Source of the DNA: Anastatus disparis
Taxonomy: Eukaryota > Arthropoda > Insecta > Hymenoptera > Eupelmidae
NCBI GenBank assembly: GCA_017163975.1
Contig: JAFFSR010000035.1
Coordinates: 1,722,501 to 1,786,500 of the forward strand
Direction of reading: 5' to 3'
DNA length: 64,000 nucleotides
Shown here: piece by piece, positions 47,296 through 56,513 of the stretch
Layout of the letters: each line of letters opens with the position of its first letter
Numbering within the stretch: position 1 is the first letter of the stretch
Notes under the pieces: generated by a model
What the model was told of the DNA's origin: nothing
The model's input: only the letters and a program-made list of their open reading frames with translations
The model's database searches: none
Program-made: the position numbers and the translations under genes

Positions 47296-47870
47296 GTCAA
47301 TATAGGCATATTAATGATGGTATAGAAGGGTTTTGCTGAATTGAGGGCTCAGGTCGATGGATTGCTTTTTCGCGTACTGTAGCAGAGATGTACTCTGCAT
47401 AACTAAAATTTGGGAGATCGTAGTTGTGCTCTGCTCGCTCAACCTTGTTTTGCTCTGCTTGCATGCTCTGGTTTGGCTCTGCTTGCTTGCTCTTATTTTG
47501 CTCTGGTAGCTTGCTCTGCTCTGCTTGCTCGCTCTTGCTCTGGTTTGGCTCTGCTCGCTCGCTCTGTGAATGCTCTGCACGCTCGCTATTGTTTTGCTCT
47601 GTTCGCTCGCTCTTTTGTGCTCTGCTCGCATGCTCTGGTTTGGCTCTGCTCGCTTGCTCTTGCTCTTCTCTGCTCGCTCGCTCTTGCTTTGCTCTACTCG
47701 CTCGCTCTTTTTGTGCTCTGCTCGCATGCTCTGGTTTTGCTCTGCTTGCTTGATCTTGCTCTTCTCTGCTCGCTAGCCCTTGCTCTGCTCTGCTCGCTTG
47801 CTCTGGCTTGGCTCTGCTCGTTTGCCCTTGCTCTGCTGTGCTCGCTCGTGCTGTTAACACTGGGTGCAGT
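47296..47870 (-). repeat. Coding-like tandem repeat rich in S, E, Q, R, A, K
   Basis: Imperfect repeats of GCTCTGCTCGCTTGCTCT-type text. On the minus strand one frame gives ARASEQSKARASEQ-like protein and another gives ASRAKPEQASRAEQ. Several frames on both strands stay open for 70-190 codons because the repeat lacks stops. It begins just after the gag zinc knuckles, so it may have arisen by slippage in the gag tail. Which frame, if any, is real cannot be told. Confidence 0.6.
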
Positions 47871-49060
47871 CGCTGATGCGGACGTTGATTTGTTCACAGC
47901 CATAGCAGTTCATAGGCTGAGAACATTCTTGCAGCCAGTGTCCTAAGCTACTACACCTGAAGCACGGCTCTACTTGCTTTAGCCAAAAGTTCTTCCTAAT
48001 TGGCGGTAGGTTCGTCTTCGGTTCTGCTTTATTTGCTCGGCTCGCTCTTCGTGTTTCACTTTTTGCTCTTCGTTTGGGGCGACGATTTTCCTTCTGTACG
48101 CGCTCGCTCTTATTTAAAGTCTTAGCTAAAGGGGTTACAGGGTGATTGCTAGTAATTGATGCTGACACTGCTATTGGGTGTTGATGCATCGGAGCATCTT
48201 CAAGTTTAAGGGGAGAAATCAGAGCTGTTTCACTAAATTTAGACTTTATACCAGGGCAACCTGTAGTGGGAAATAAGAATTCATCCGGAGCTGGAGGGGG
48301 TCGGCATACGTTTTTCTGGGCTCTGCAAGTCTCTTCTTTCTGGTTCAACCATTGCAGTTCTCTGAAGCTATCATCATAACTTGTATGCTCTGATGCAAGG
48401 GGTTGATTTATAGGATTTGCTGAAATGGTTGAAAAAAGGGGTGGCTGTATTAAAGGTTGTGAGACGGGTAGATATCCAGAAGGTGATGTAATATACGGGA
48501 TATGACTCCATGGACTAGGATAGGAAGGGAAGTATGGGTGTGTATAAAAATAAGGAGTTGGTGCGCTATTATATCCTCCATGGCACATCGTTGCAGTATT
48601 AGTAGGGAAAGTATTGGTTGCTTTCACCGGATGAGCTATGCTCGCTGTACTAAAAGAAAGACATGTAGTCGTGTTACACGTGGTCAGTAAGTGGATAGTT
48701 GCGTTGCTATTGCTAAAAGGAATAGGATTTTCTAAGCTATTCGAGAGATAAGTGTATTGATTGCACGCGCTTTGCTCTGTTGGGAGGTTATCAAATTCTA
48801 GCCGCGAATCATATATCATCTTATCTATTATTGTTTTGCAAGCAGCGGCTCTTTCGCCGAGATGTCGTCTAAGCTCATATCGTAAAACTCATTCTTTAAA
48901 CATCGGCATACTTCCGGCCATGCTAACTCCTCGCTCGCTGTATTCAAAGAGCTGCTCCATGGATAGTCGGTCTACTATTCGCGCGTTTTCGTCCGCTGCT
49001 TTAAAAACTTCATTCCTACATATATGCTCAGAAATCCATAGGGGCTCTACATTTAACTGT
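47854..49060 (-). pseudogene. Gypsy-type retrotransposon gag with zinc knuckles
   Basis: The open part (47854-48819, 321 codons) is rich in P, S and T through its middle, basic at 240-275, and ends in a nucleocapsid. CFRCSSLGHWLQEC (286-299) is a perfect C-x2-C-x4-H-x4-C knuckle. CYGCEQINVRISDC (305-318) is a second knuckle with V where H is expected. The same frame extends upstream to about 49060 (DENARIVDRLSMEQLFEYSE), broken by one TGA near 48890. The role would be packaging of element RNA in cytoplasmic particles. Pol is absent. It is oriented like the LTR at 45.6 kb and probably belongs to it. Confidence 0.65.
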
Positions 49061-49063
49061 TAG

Positions 49064-49339
49064 CTTATCATATTTACAATAAAAGGCTGTTACACTACAC
49101 AAGAGTACGCACAAGGAAAAATTTATTACTAATAATCAATGCTATGGTGAGATCCTATCTCAGGAGGTTCAAATAAGAATAGCTATGGCTTACAACATAA
49201 GTAAAAAAAATTGTTAAATGCTTTATAATAAAAAAAATAAACGAAAACAAAGCTAAGTTGGATTATTGCTTCAACAAAAAAATTTTTAATAAATAGAATT
49301 GTCTAATAACACAGCCCCACAAACAAAAGTGTCAAAACC
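49064..49339. other. AT-rich stretch, nothing recognised
   Basis: No 5' LTR matching 45633-46471 is present upstream of the gag here. Confidence 0.35.
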
Positions 49340-49705
49340 CACGGACCAGACCATATCCATCTTACGTTTTTGGGATCGCTGAATCCGAATCCGTGGTCAA
49401 TTTGACCCCATCACCTCAGGGTCAAAGTCATTTGAAGGTCAAATCTACAAAATTAGTGAGAACCATACTTTAACAGTATATATTTCTGTTTTTGGGGTCG
49501 CTGAATCCGAATCCGTGGTCCGTTTGACCCCATGACCTCAGGGTCAAGGTCATTTAAAGGTCAAATCTACGAAATTATCGGGAACCATATTTTAACAGTA
49601 TATATTTATGTTTTTGGAATCGCTGAATTCGAATCCGTGGTCCATTTGACCCCATCACCTCAAACTAAAGGTCATTACAAGGTGAAATATATAAAATTTG
49701 CGTAA
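49340..49705. repeat. Three tandem repeats of 122 bp
   Basis: GTTTTTGGGATCGCTGAATC at 49366, GTTTTTGGGGTCGCTGAATC at 49488 and a third start at 49610 give a period of exactly 122 bp. Each unit contains TTTGACCCCATCACCTCAGG and GGTCAAAGTCATTTGAAGGT. It lies just downstream (minus sense) of the multicopy protein pseudogene. Confidence 0.9.
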
Positions 49706-49829
49706 AACAAACCTAAATTCATGCTATTTATTTTTTCTCACTATATCTTACACGTTTTTCGTCAAATGATCGGTGCAAAGGTTTCCGCTTACGTTTTTGC
49801 GCAGTGGTTTCACAATCTCTTTTCAACAT

Positions 49830-50660
49830 TCAGCAGTAATCAGCCAGCATACTAGTATCCCATCTACCTTGATAACGCTTCTCCATTACTTTAATGTCTT
49901 GTTGAAAACGCTCTTTCTGTTCTTCACTATAATCTCCACAGTTGTCAGGAAAACTATCCAAGTGATTGTGTAGAAAATGTAATTTATAGTTCATTAGGCA
50001 ACCCATTTTTCCAAAGTTCTCAACCATTTTGGAAACAATTTCTTTGTAATTTGGGCTTCTGCGATTACCCAAGAAGTTTTCGGTAACTTCCTGAAAGCTA
50101 AGCTATGCAGCTCTTTCAATGTTTGTCATAGAACTAATAAACTAATCATCAGACACCATTTTCCTAATTTCTGGACCATCAAAAATACCTTCCCTTAATG
50201 TCGCATCTGATTTATTTGGAAACTTGCTTTCTCATTCTATTTGAAGCATTGACCATCTTAATTTGAAGCCTTAACGAATTGTTTTACTACACCAAGTTTT
50301 ATGTGTAATTACGGAATGAGAACTTTTTCCGGGTCAAGTAATGGAGTAGCTATAACGTTACTTTTTCCGACTTCGAGAGATTTTCTTTCAGGCAATTTAT
50401 GATTTGTATAGTGCTTTGCACGGTCTCTACTATCTCATAAGCACAAGAAACATGGCGTCTTTGTAAATTCAGACGGCTGTCCTAACAATATTCCAGAAAC
50501 TTTCAAATCGCCACGTATAAGCTATATATGCTTGTCATACTGAATTTTTTGTATTATCATGTTCAGATTGTCATATGTTTCCTTCATTGTAGTGGAGTGC
50601 GCTATTGGAACTGGGGCATAGTGGTTCCTGTTGTGTAGTAATAATAATAATTGTGTAGTA
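49830..50660 (-). pseudogene. Multicopy arthropod protein of unknown function, decayed copy
   Basis: The C-terminal 80 codons (49830-50072) are open: NRRSPNYKEIVSKMVENF, YKLHFLHNHLDSFPDNCG, then ERFQQDIKVMEKRYQGRW and MLADYC. Upstream in the same sense are FISSMTNIERAA, PLLDPEKVLIP, LHIKLGVVKQFVKA, GILLGQPSEFTKTPCFLCL and APVPIAHSTTMKETYDNL, separated by stops. These blocks identify a protein family present in many copies in aphids, wasps and Hydra, with conserved cysteines and histidines, always uncharacterised as far as I know. Repeat-borne spread is likely. It contains the uninterrupted version (TTAA at 50271-50274) of the site filled at 50713-51109. Confidence 0.7.
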
Positions 50661-50668
50661 AAAAATTG

Positions 50669-51403
50669 CATTCCGCCATCACACATAAAACTTGGTGTAA
50701 TGAAACAATTCGTTAAGAGGAGGCCGTATCATTCTGTCCTTGTCTTGTCTAAATTTTCTTTATTATTAATAAATTAAATATTTTCATAGAAAAGTAAGAC
50801 AACCGCCCAATAGAGCAAAAGACAAGCAAACGATTCTTTTTTATGGAAAAATATGAAATTTTGATTATTTTTCGAGTGAAGTCTGAAACGGAAAACAATC
50901 GAACTTGATTGAGTTGATTCAACTGTTTTTCCGTTTCAGACTTCACTCGAAAAATAATCAAAATTTCGTATTTTTTCATAAAAAAGAATCGTTTGCTTGT
51001 CTTTTGCTCTATTGGGCGGTTGTCTTACTTTTCTATGAAAATATTTAATTTATTAATAATAAAGAAAATTTAGATTAGACAAGGACAGAATTATACGGCC
51101 GCCTCTTAAGGCTTCAAATAAAGATGATCAGTGCTTCAAATACTTGGGAAGCAAGTTTCCAAATAAATCAGATGCGAAATTGAAGGAAGGTATTTCAATG
51201 ATCCAGGAATTAGAAAAATGATGTCTAATGATCAGTTTATTAGTTCCATGACAAACATTGAAAGAGCTGCATGTCTTAGCTTCCAGGAAGTTACCGAAAA
51301 CTTCTTGGGTAATCGCAGAAGCCCAAATTACAAAGAAATTGTATCTGAAGTGGTTGAGAACTTTAAGAAAATGAATTGCCTAATGAACTATAAATTACAT
51401 TGA
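50669..51403 (+). pseudogene. Second, inverted copy of the same protein gene, split by a TTAA element
   Basis: It reads on +, opposite to 49830-50660. CACATAAAACTTGGTGTAAT at 50682 is the LHIKLGV block. After the element at 50713-51109 the frame resumes and reads ISSMTNIERAACLSFQEVTE (51242 on) and NRRSPNYKEIVSEVVENF to NYKLH at 51402, where homology ends abruptly. The two arms (49978-50320 and 50669-51402 minus the insertion) are about 90% alike by eye and form an inverted duplication with a ~350-bp spacer. Confidence 0.7.
50713..51109. mobile_element. TTAA-flanked palindromic miniature element (GAGGAGGCCGTAT)
   Basis: The left end is TTAAGAGGAGGCCGTAT; the right end inverted is TTAAGAGGCGGCCGTATAAT. 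Arms of ~185 bp are nearly exact complements around TTGATTGAGTTGATTCAA at 50910. TTAA duplication is proved by the empty site at 50271-50274: the other gene copy reads AATTCGTTAAGGCTTC without interruption. The 76-codon minus frame inside is a hairpin artefact. Confidence 0.92.
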
Positions 51404-51778
51404 GTGCGTGGAAGCGAATGGCAGACCAATCAGGATTAAAAATTAATCAGATGAAGCTAATGACCCTTCTGCCCAGAATAGAAAATAAATCAACACAATT
51501 TTATTCTCTTTCTTCAACAAAAAATTCTTTTCTTTTTTAGAAAGCTTACAACAAACAAAAAACACAAGTAAAAATTAAAATTTTTTTACAATAGAAACTT
51601 ACAGTCAAATAATTTTATCACTAAGTATTACATCGTACATACATAAGATCGTCAATGTTAAGAATAAAGGCTAACAGATTGCTTATATAGTCTCATAACA
51701 TACATATACAAATAAGAATCAAAACAAGAGGAGAGTTAACGTTATTAAAACTTTAGATATAAACGTATCGACAATAAG
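51404..51778 (-). other. 3' flank of the Penelope-like element
   Basis: AT-rich non-coding sequence after the endonuclease stop in minus sense, with A/T runs. The 3' boundary of the element is not resolved. Confidence 0.35.
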
Positions 51779-52450
51779 TTATAAAATTTCATGTTTTCTC
51801 AATCTTAATTTATATTCATTATCGAGCATATTAATTTCGTACTGTTTATTTAAATAATTCTTTTGGTGATGAATTTGTAGAGCTTCAGAAAATAATCTTT
51901 TTTGTTTATTAGGTTCCTTATCTAAGATTTTAATTTTATCAAAATCTATGTAATGCATATTTGTTTTAGCGTGAATAAAAAGAGATGAATTTCCATCTTT
52001 TTTGTTATATTTTCTTATGTGCTCTTTTAGTCTTATATCTAAATGTCTATTTGTCCGACCTACATATGTAGCATTACAATTTTTACAATTTATTTTGAAT
52101 ACAACATTAGAGTTATCTAACTTTTTATTAATATCTTTGTCTAACTTTATCATACTATTAAACTTGTTATTCATTGTATATATTACTCTTGTATTCAATT
52201 TTTTTAAAAACTGTTTTGTCATCTTTTCAAATTCTTTAACATATGGTAAGCATATCATTGGAACAATCTTATTCTTATTTCTATTATTATCAACACGAAC
52301 TGCAAGGGTTTTTATCTTGTCAAGTCTAATCTTAATGTGTTTGTTAATTATTTTAGGAGGATATTGATTTATTGTTAAGATGTTTTTTATATAATTTAAA
52401 TTATCTTTATGAAAACTGTGATGTGATAAATTAATAGCTTCATCTACCAA
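51779..52450 (-). pseudogene. Penelope-like element, GIY-YIG endonuclease segment
   Basis: Last part of the single Penelope polyprotein. The segment starts in the RT thumb/linker (VDEAINLSHHSFH). The GIY-YIG domain follows: FKINCKNCNATYVGRTNR (118-135) with Cys122 and Cys125 ahead of the YVG strand, Arg140 in DIRLKEH, His160, and Glu189 in RLFSEALQIHH, the expected catalytic glutamate. It nicks target DNA during insertion. All key residues are present. It is cut off from the RT by one stop at about 52534 in the same frame (IITN, stop, YQKPTSSGRYLN). Confidence 0.8.
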
Positions 52451-52534
52451 CGAGTAAATTATGGCTATCTTGTTGTTATAAGGATGGTGTGAATTGAAAT
52501 TTAGATAACGACCTGAAGAAGTTGGTTTTTGATA

Positions 52535-53251
52535 CTAATTTGTGATAATTCTTTGTTTATCATTAACAATAATTTGTAAATTAAAAAAATTTATAACATT
52601 ATTTTGAGGAAGTTCAACAGTAAACTGTAAATTTTTATTATAGGAATTAAATTGATTAAGTGTAAGTTGAATTTTTGTTTTAGGAACACACATTAAGATG
52701 TCGTCAACGTATCTATAATAAAAGATTGGTTTAAAACTAAGATTTTTCAAAGACTCCAATTCTAAATCCTCCATTACAATATCCGATAATATAGGGCTAA
52801 TAGGATTGCCCATAGCAAGTCCAAAAATTTGTTTATAAAATTTATTATTAAATTGAAAGAAATTATTATCTAGTATAAATTTTCTAACATTTATAAAATC
52901 CCCGCAATTCATGTTGATTTTGTCATAAATTTGCGTCCATCTTTTTTCAATCGCATTACAAACCAATTCAACAGGAATATTCGTATACATACTAACAACA
53001 TCCAAGCTTATAATTTCGTAGTCTGATGGAATCATTATATCATTTAACATATCTTTAAGTTTTTTACTGTTATCAACATGTGAAAACGGAGTCTTAACAT
53101 TATCACTTAAAATCTTTGTGAATAACTTTGAGATGCTATAAGTAGGAGAATTCATTGTAGAAATGATCGGTCTTACAGGGAATTCTTTTTTATGAATTTT
53201 AATTAAACCATAAGCTTTAGATATATTGTACTTTTGTCGAATAACATCCAA
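52535..53251 (-). pseudogene. Penelope-like element, reverse transcriptase segment
   Basis: 239 codons carry the RT core. VRPIIST (26-32), ISLDVVSMYTNIP (81-93) with the first catalytic Asp, GLAMGNPISPILSDI (144-158) as the template-binding G-x-x-x-GNP-x-S loop, and YYRYVDDILM (178-187) with the two catalytic Asp. Penelope RTs are related to telomerase and copy RNA at the target. No catalytic residue is missing. It is flanked by stops in the same frame at about 53252 (DNT, stop, LDVIRQ) and about 52534. Confidence 0.85.
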
Positions 53252-54079
53252 TTATGTATTATCACCCATGTAATTATTTTCATTAAAATTTTTTATTATA
53301 ATTGAAGTACTGTTTTGAAGCTTTGATAATGGATTATTAGCTACTTTTTTATAATATTTGTCATCGTTAAATAGACTTTCTACTTTTTCTATATAATCAA
53401 ATTTGTTTAATATGACAGTGCTATTTCCTTTATCTGCTCTAGTTACTAAAATTTCTGAATTATTCTTTAAAAAATTCTTAGTTTTATTTACATCAATTTT
53501 AATTCTTTTATGAATGAATTTCTATAGTGTTGTTTTGTTTTTTAACATTTTTGAAATATCTAAGAAACTTCCTCTCATAACATGACTTTTTTCTTCATCA
53601 TCAATATTATTTTTTAAATATATCTCAAAGCTTTTCACAAATTCCAATGATATTGAACTATCAAATATTCCACAGAAATTAAATTTTTCACCCAAACTTA
53701 AAGTATCAACGACATATTGAGGCAAAGCATTATTTGATAAATTTACAAGCCATTTATTTTGTACATCGGAGTTATTAATAATTTCCGTTGTTTCGTTGTT
53801 ATTATTTAGAACATTCAAAACAGTTTTATTAAATCCAATATCTTTCGTGTTTTCAATATAACGATATTCAAGTAACGAGACTTTATATTTCTTAAAATAA
53901 AGGTTATCTAGTTTCTTTTTTAATTTATTCTTAAAAACAATTATAATGAATTCAAGTTTTACGTCATAATAATTACAAAACTTTTCTATTAAATCTAAAT
54001 CTACAAGGTCTTTCAAATAATTCTTATATTTGTCTACTTTTAGCTTAATGTCTAGACTATTAACATTGTTACGTGGCAA
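53252..54079 (-). pseudogene. Penelope-like element, N-terminal segment
   Basis: 53522-54079 gives 185 codons, lysine- and asparagine-rich, with KWLVNLSNNALPQYVVDTLS then LGEKFNF. This matches the NLS-x-x-x-L-x-x-x-x-x-x-x-LSLG-x-KF block at the start of Penelope proteins. After a TAG at about 53520 the same frame continues with LVTRADKGNSTVILNKFDY, the conserved DKGN motif leading to the RT. No ATG starts the 54079 end (it is TTG). The frame upstream closes at about 54119, so the true 5' end may be cut by the neighbouring insertion. Confidence 0.75.
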
Positions 54080-54147
54080 ATTCCCTGGACCTCCGAGTGA
54101 ATCCCCAAAGCCACGAATTTACCTAGGTTCACAAATTTATATCTAAT

Positions 54148-54250
54148 TTCAATTGAGCGCCAGTGAACCCTGCTCAGATAGCTGGGTAGAGCAACTGCAG
54201 AGGAGGTCAATACTTACTGGCCTGCCTCGGGTTGCAGGCTTGTTCTGACG
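54148..54250 (+). repeat. Weak tRNA-like segment
   Basis: TCAGATAGCTGGGTAGAGCA resembles a D-arm/A-box region, and CTCGGGTTGCAGGC follows at about the distance of a B box but matches poorly. It could be a SINE remnant. Confidence 0.2.
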
Positions 54251-54934
54251 ATCAGAGTGGTCCAAAAGAATTTCAATATAATTTATGATTCAGTAAGAAA
54301 ACTAAGAAGTTAAAAGGGGCAATGTTTTAACATATAAGAGCAATTAAATTTTTAATTTATTAAATAAAGAAAAAACTATTGATATTAAATAACTAGTAAT
54401 TCTTTAGGAAAAATGAGTAGTATAATTAATTTTCTTTAACTAAATTTTTGTCCTGAAAAGAGGAAAGGGCAGTTGACTCTCTACTTAAACTTGGATTTTA
54501 AACTTCTTATATTATTAGTTTAAAAGAAACATCATTATACATTACAAAAAAAACAAAGGAAGAAACGCCGCTTTACTTTGGCTGTGCGTGTGTGCGGAAG
54601 ACCAAGAATTTATAATTCTGTTACACGTGCACTCGTTTTAATCACCTTTAGGTTAATACCGTAGAAGGAATAATTATTTATGAATTAAATTACGCGTCGC
54701 TCGATTTCCTTACCGCGCAGTCGCACAACCCAACACTTACAGTTTATAACTCAATAAATATATTTTAAGGAACTAATATTAATATCGCTTGCACTACTCC
54801 ATATCAAATAAATAAGAATTTTAGATTTTAATTAATAACTATGTATAGCTATCTCGCTCGCACTCCCCTAACAACAGACGCCGCGTCGCTTCTTTCTCAC
54901 TATTTAACTATCTCCTTTCTCACAATAATATAGG

Positions 54935-54991
<57 letters not shown>
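54935..54991. repeat. AT microsatellite
   Basis: About 28 AT units. Confidence 0.9.
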
Positions 54992-54992
<1 letters not shown>

Positions 54993-56040
54993 CCATTTTA
55001 GTAATTGAATAATATATGTAGAACTATAAGAGCAACTTTTATTTAATTCAACTATTCACGATTCTCGCGTCTAATTTATAGAACAAGATGGCGTCGCGTC
55101 ACTGAATAAAAGCGCCTTTACACGTGGCTTTCTCTATTCTTGTAATTTTCACTTAATTTTCGGTTTTTATATTTTTATTTATATTTTCCCTAACCCGCAC
55201 TGATGTTAATTTTAATTTGTTCGCGGTCACAATCAAGAAAACATTATCATATTAATAACAACGCAAAATTATATCTCTTAAGGAGAACCGAGAAAGGTAT
55301 CATGGAAAACCAACAGAAAAGAAAACTTACTATTTCTTACTTGCTAACCCGCTGGTAGAATCCCACTTACGGTCGCTCTGCTGAAGATTTCCCCTCAATA
55401 ATAAAACAAAACGAAGAAGGACGTGAAGCTGGTCGATGAAAAATGGCGTGGTCAAAAGATAACGATAGTGGCCCCAGTGAATGATCGCACCCGGTCGCCG
55501 AGTCGTCGTATCTGGAGGTGTTTCACCGTAGTTTTTCTTCTCCCTTTTTTGTCTCTTTTTCTCGTTGGTGCAGGCTCACGGCTTCTCTGCTCGGATTTCT
55601 TTTCCTCTTCTCCTTAATCTCTACGATATTCTCTCGAAAAAAAACAGATTTTACACTACTATCAAGTGCACTCGAAGGCGGCTGATACAAGAATCATCTT
55701 CTTTTAAGAAGAAGGAAATCACATTCCCCTTCGCTTTGTTGTCCATCTCTGTCGCACCTAGTCACTCTCCATTTTCCATCCTTCTTTCTCGTCGCGTATT
55801 AGTTTCTCCTTTAATCTCTTTAGTTGTGAGTCGCTATCGACAGTTCAATCTACTCTTGATCGCGGATTTTCTATCTCTATTACTATAGTAAAATTTGTAT
55901 ACTATACTCGAGGTTGCTATATTGCTTCACGCAGTAGAAACATCGATTATACAAGATTTCTACTCATAGCTGTTCCTCATTGGTCGATTCCACATGTGTA
56001 TGCACAGCTACATCGTGCGGTGTAGAAACATCTAGCCATG

Positions 56041-56041
56041 A

Positions 56042-56074
<33 letters not shown>
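56041..56074. repeat. AT microsatellite
   Basis: About 17 AT units; short frames over it on both strands are artefacts. Confidence 0.9.
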
Positions 56075-56075
<1 letters not shown>

Positions 56076-56513
56076 GCGTCGTGTTCCTGAAGCCCCTCTC
56101 CTTTGCCGCACGCATGATCATAATCCTCTATCTCTTTCTCACTTATGTACATTATTACAGCTGATCCTTCTTGCTGTGCTTCTGTCTTTACGATTGCTGT
56201 TACTCTTAGTTACGATGAATATTTCTTTCTATTTAAATAACTCTTAATTACTTTATTTTTATTTTTGGTTTTCCTCTATAGTTTTCTCGACTCTCCTTAA
56301 CATCTGTCAAACTATTACACTTGAGGAAAATCATTTTAAAAACGTTACAAAGAAAAACTAAAACATAAGATTTATGAATTAAAAAGAAAGTTCGCTCGCT
56401 TTTTTCATAATTTCGCTTTTTATAATTTCGCTTTTTATAATTTCGTTTTTTATTCTTAATAACTGATCTATTTAATTTTTACTCCTTGTGATGTATTTTA
56501 TACATCACAACAT

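Larger units (their letters stand above)
54067..56509 (+). mobile_element. Candidate long solo LTR or LTR-like insertion
   Basis: Starts TGTTACGTGGCAAATTCCCT, the usual opening of insect Gypsy LTRs, and ends ATACATCACA, with ACAT on each side (54063-54066, 56510-56513). The terminal TGTGATGTAT/ATACATCACA pair forms a short hairpin. The interior has no recognisable gag or pol, an AT microsatellite, and CT-rich sequence in its last third. 2.4 kb is long for a solo LTR. ACAT also occurs in the satellite, so the duplication could be chance. Frames at 55423-55888 have no recognised domain. Confidence 0.35.

Noticed and set aside
47410..47946. 178-codon plus frame rich in C, A and L, like a membrane or cysteine-rich protein
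   Set aside because: It is antisense to the gag tail and a product of a stop-free tandem repeat.
458..51109. piggyBac origin of the TTAA palindromes
   Set aside because: piggyBac ends start CCY after TTAA; these start GAG or CAG. Kolobok-type is more consistent but not proven.
55423..55888. Plus frames of 64 and 107 codons with hydrophobic tails
   Set aside because: The region is CT-rich, which yields leucine and serine runs; no homology or splice context recognised.
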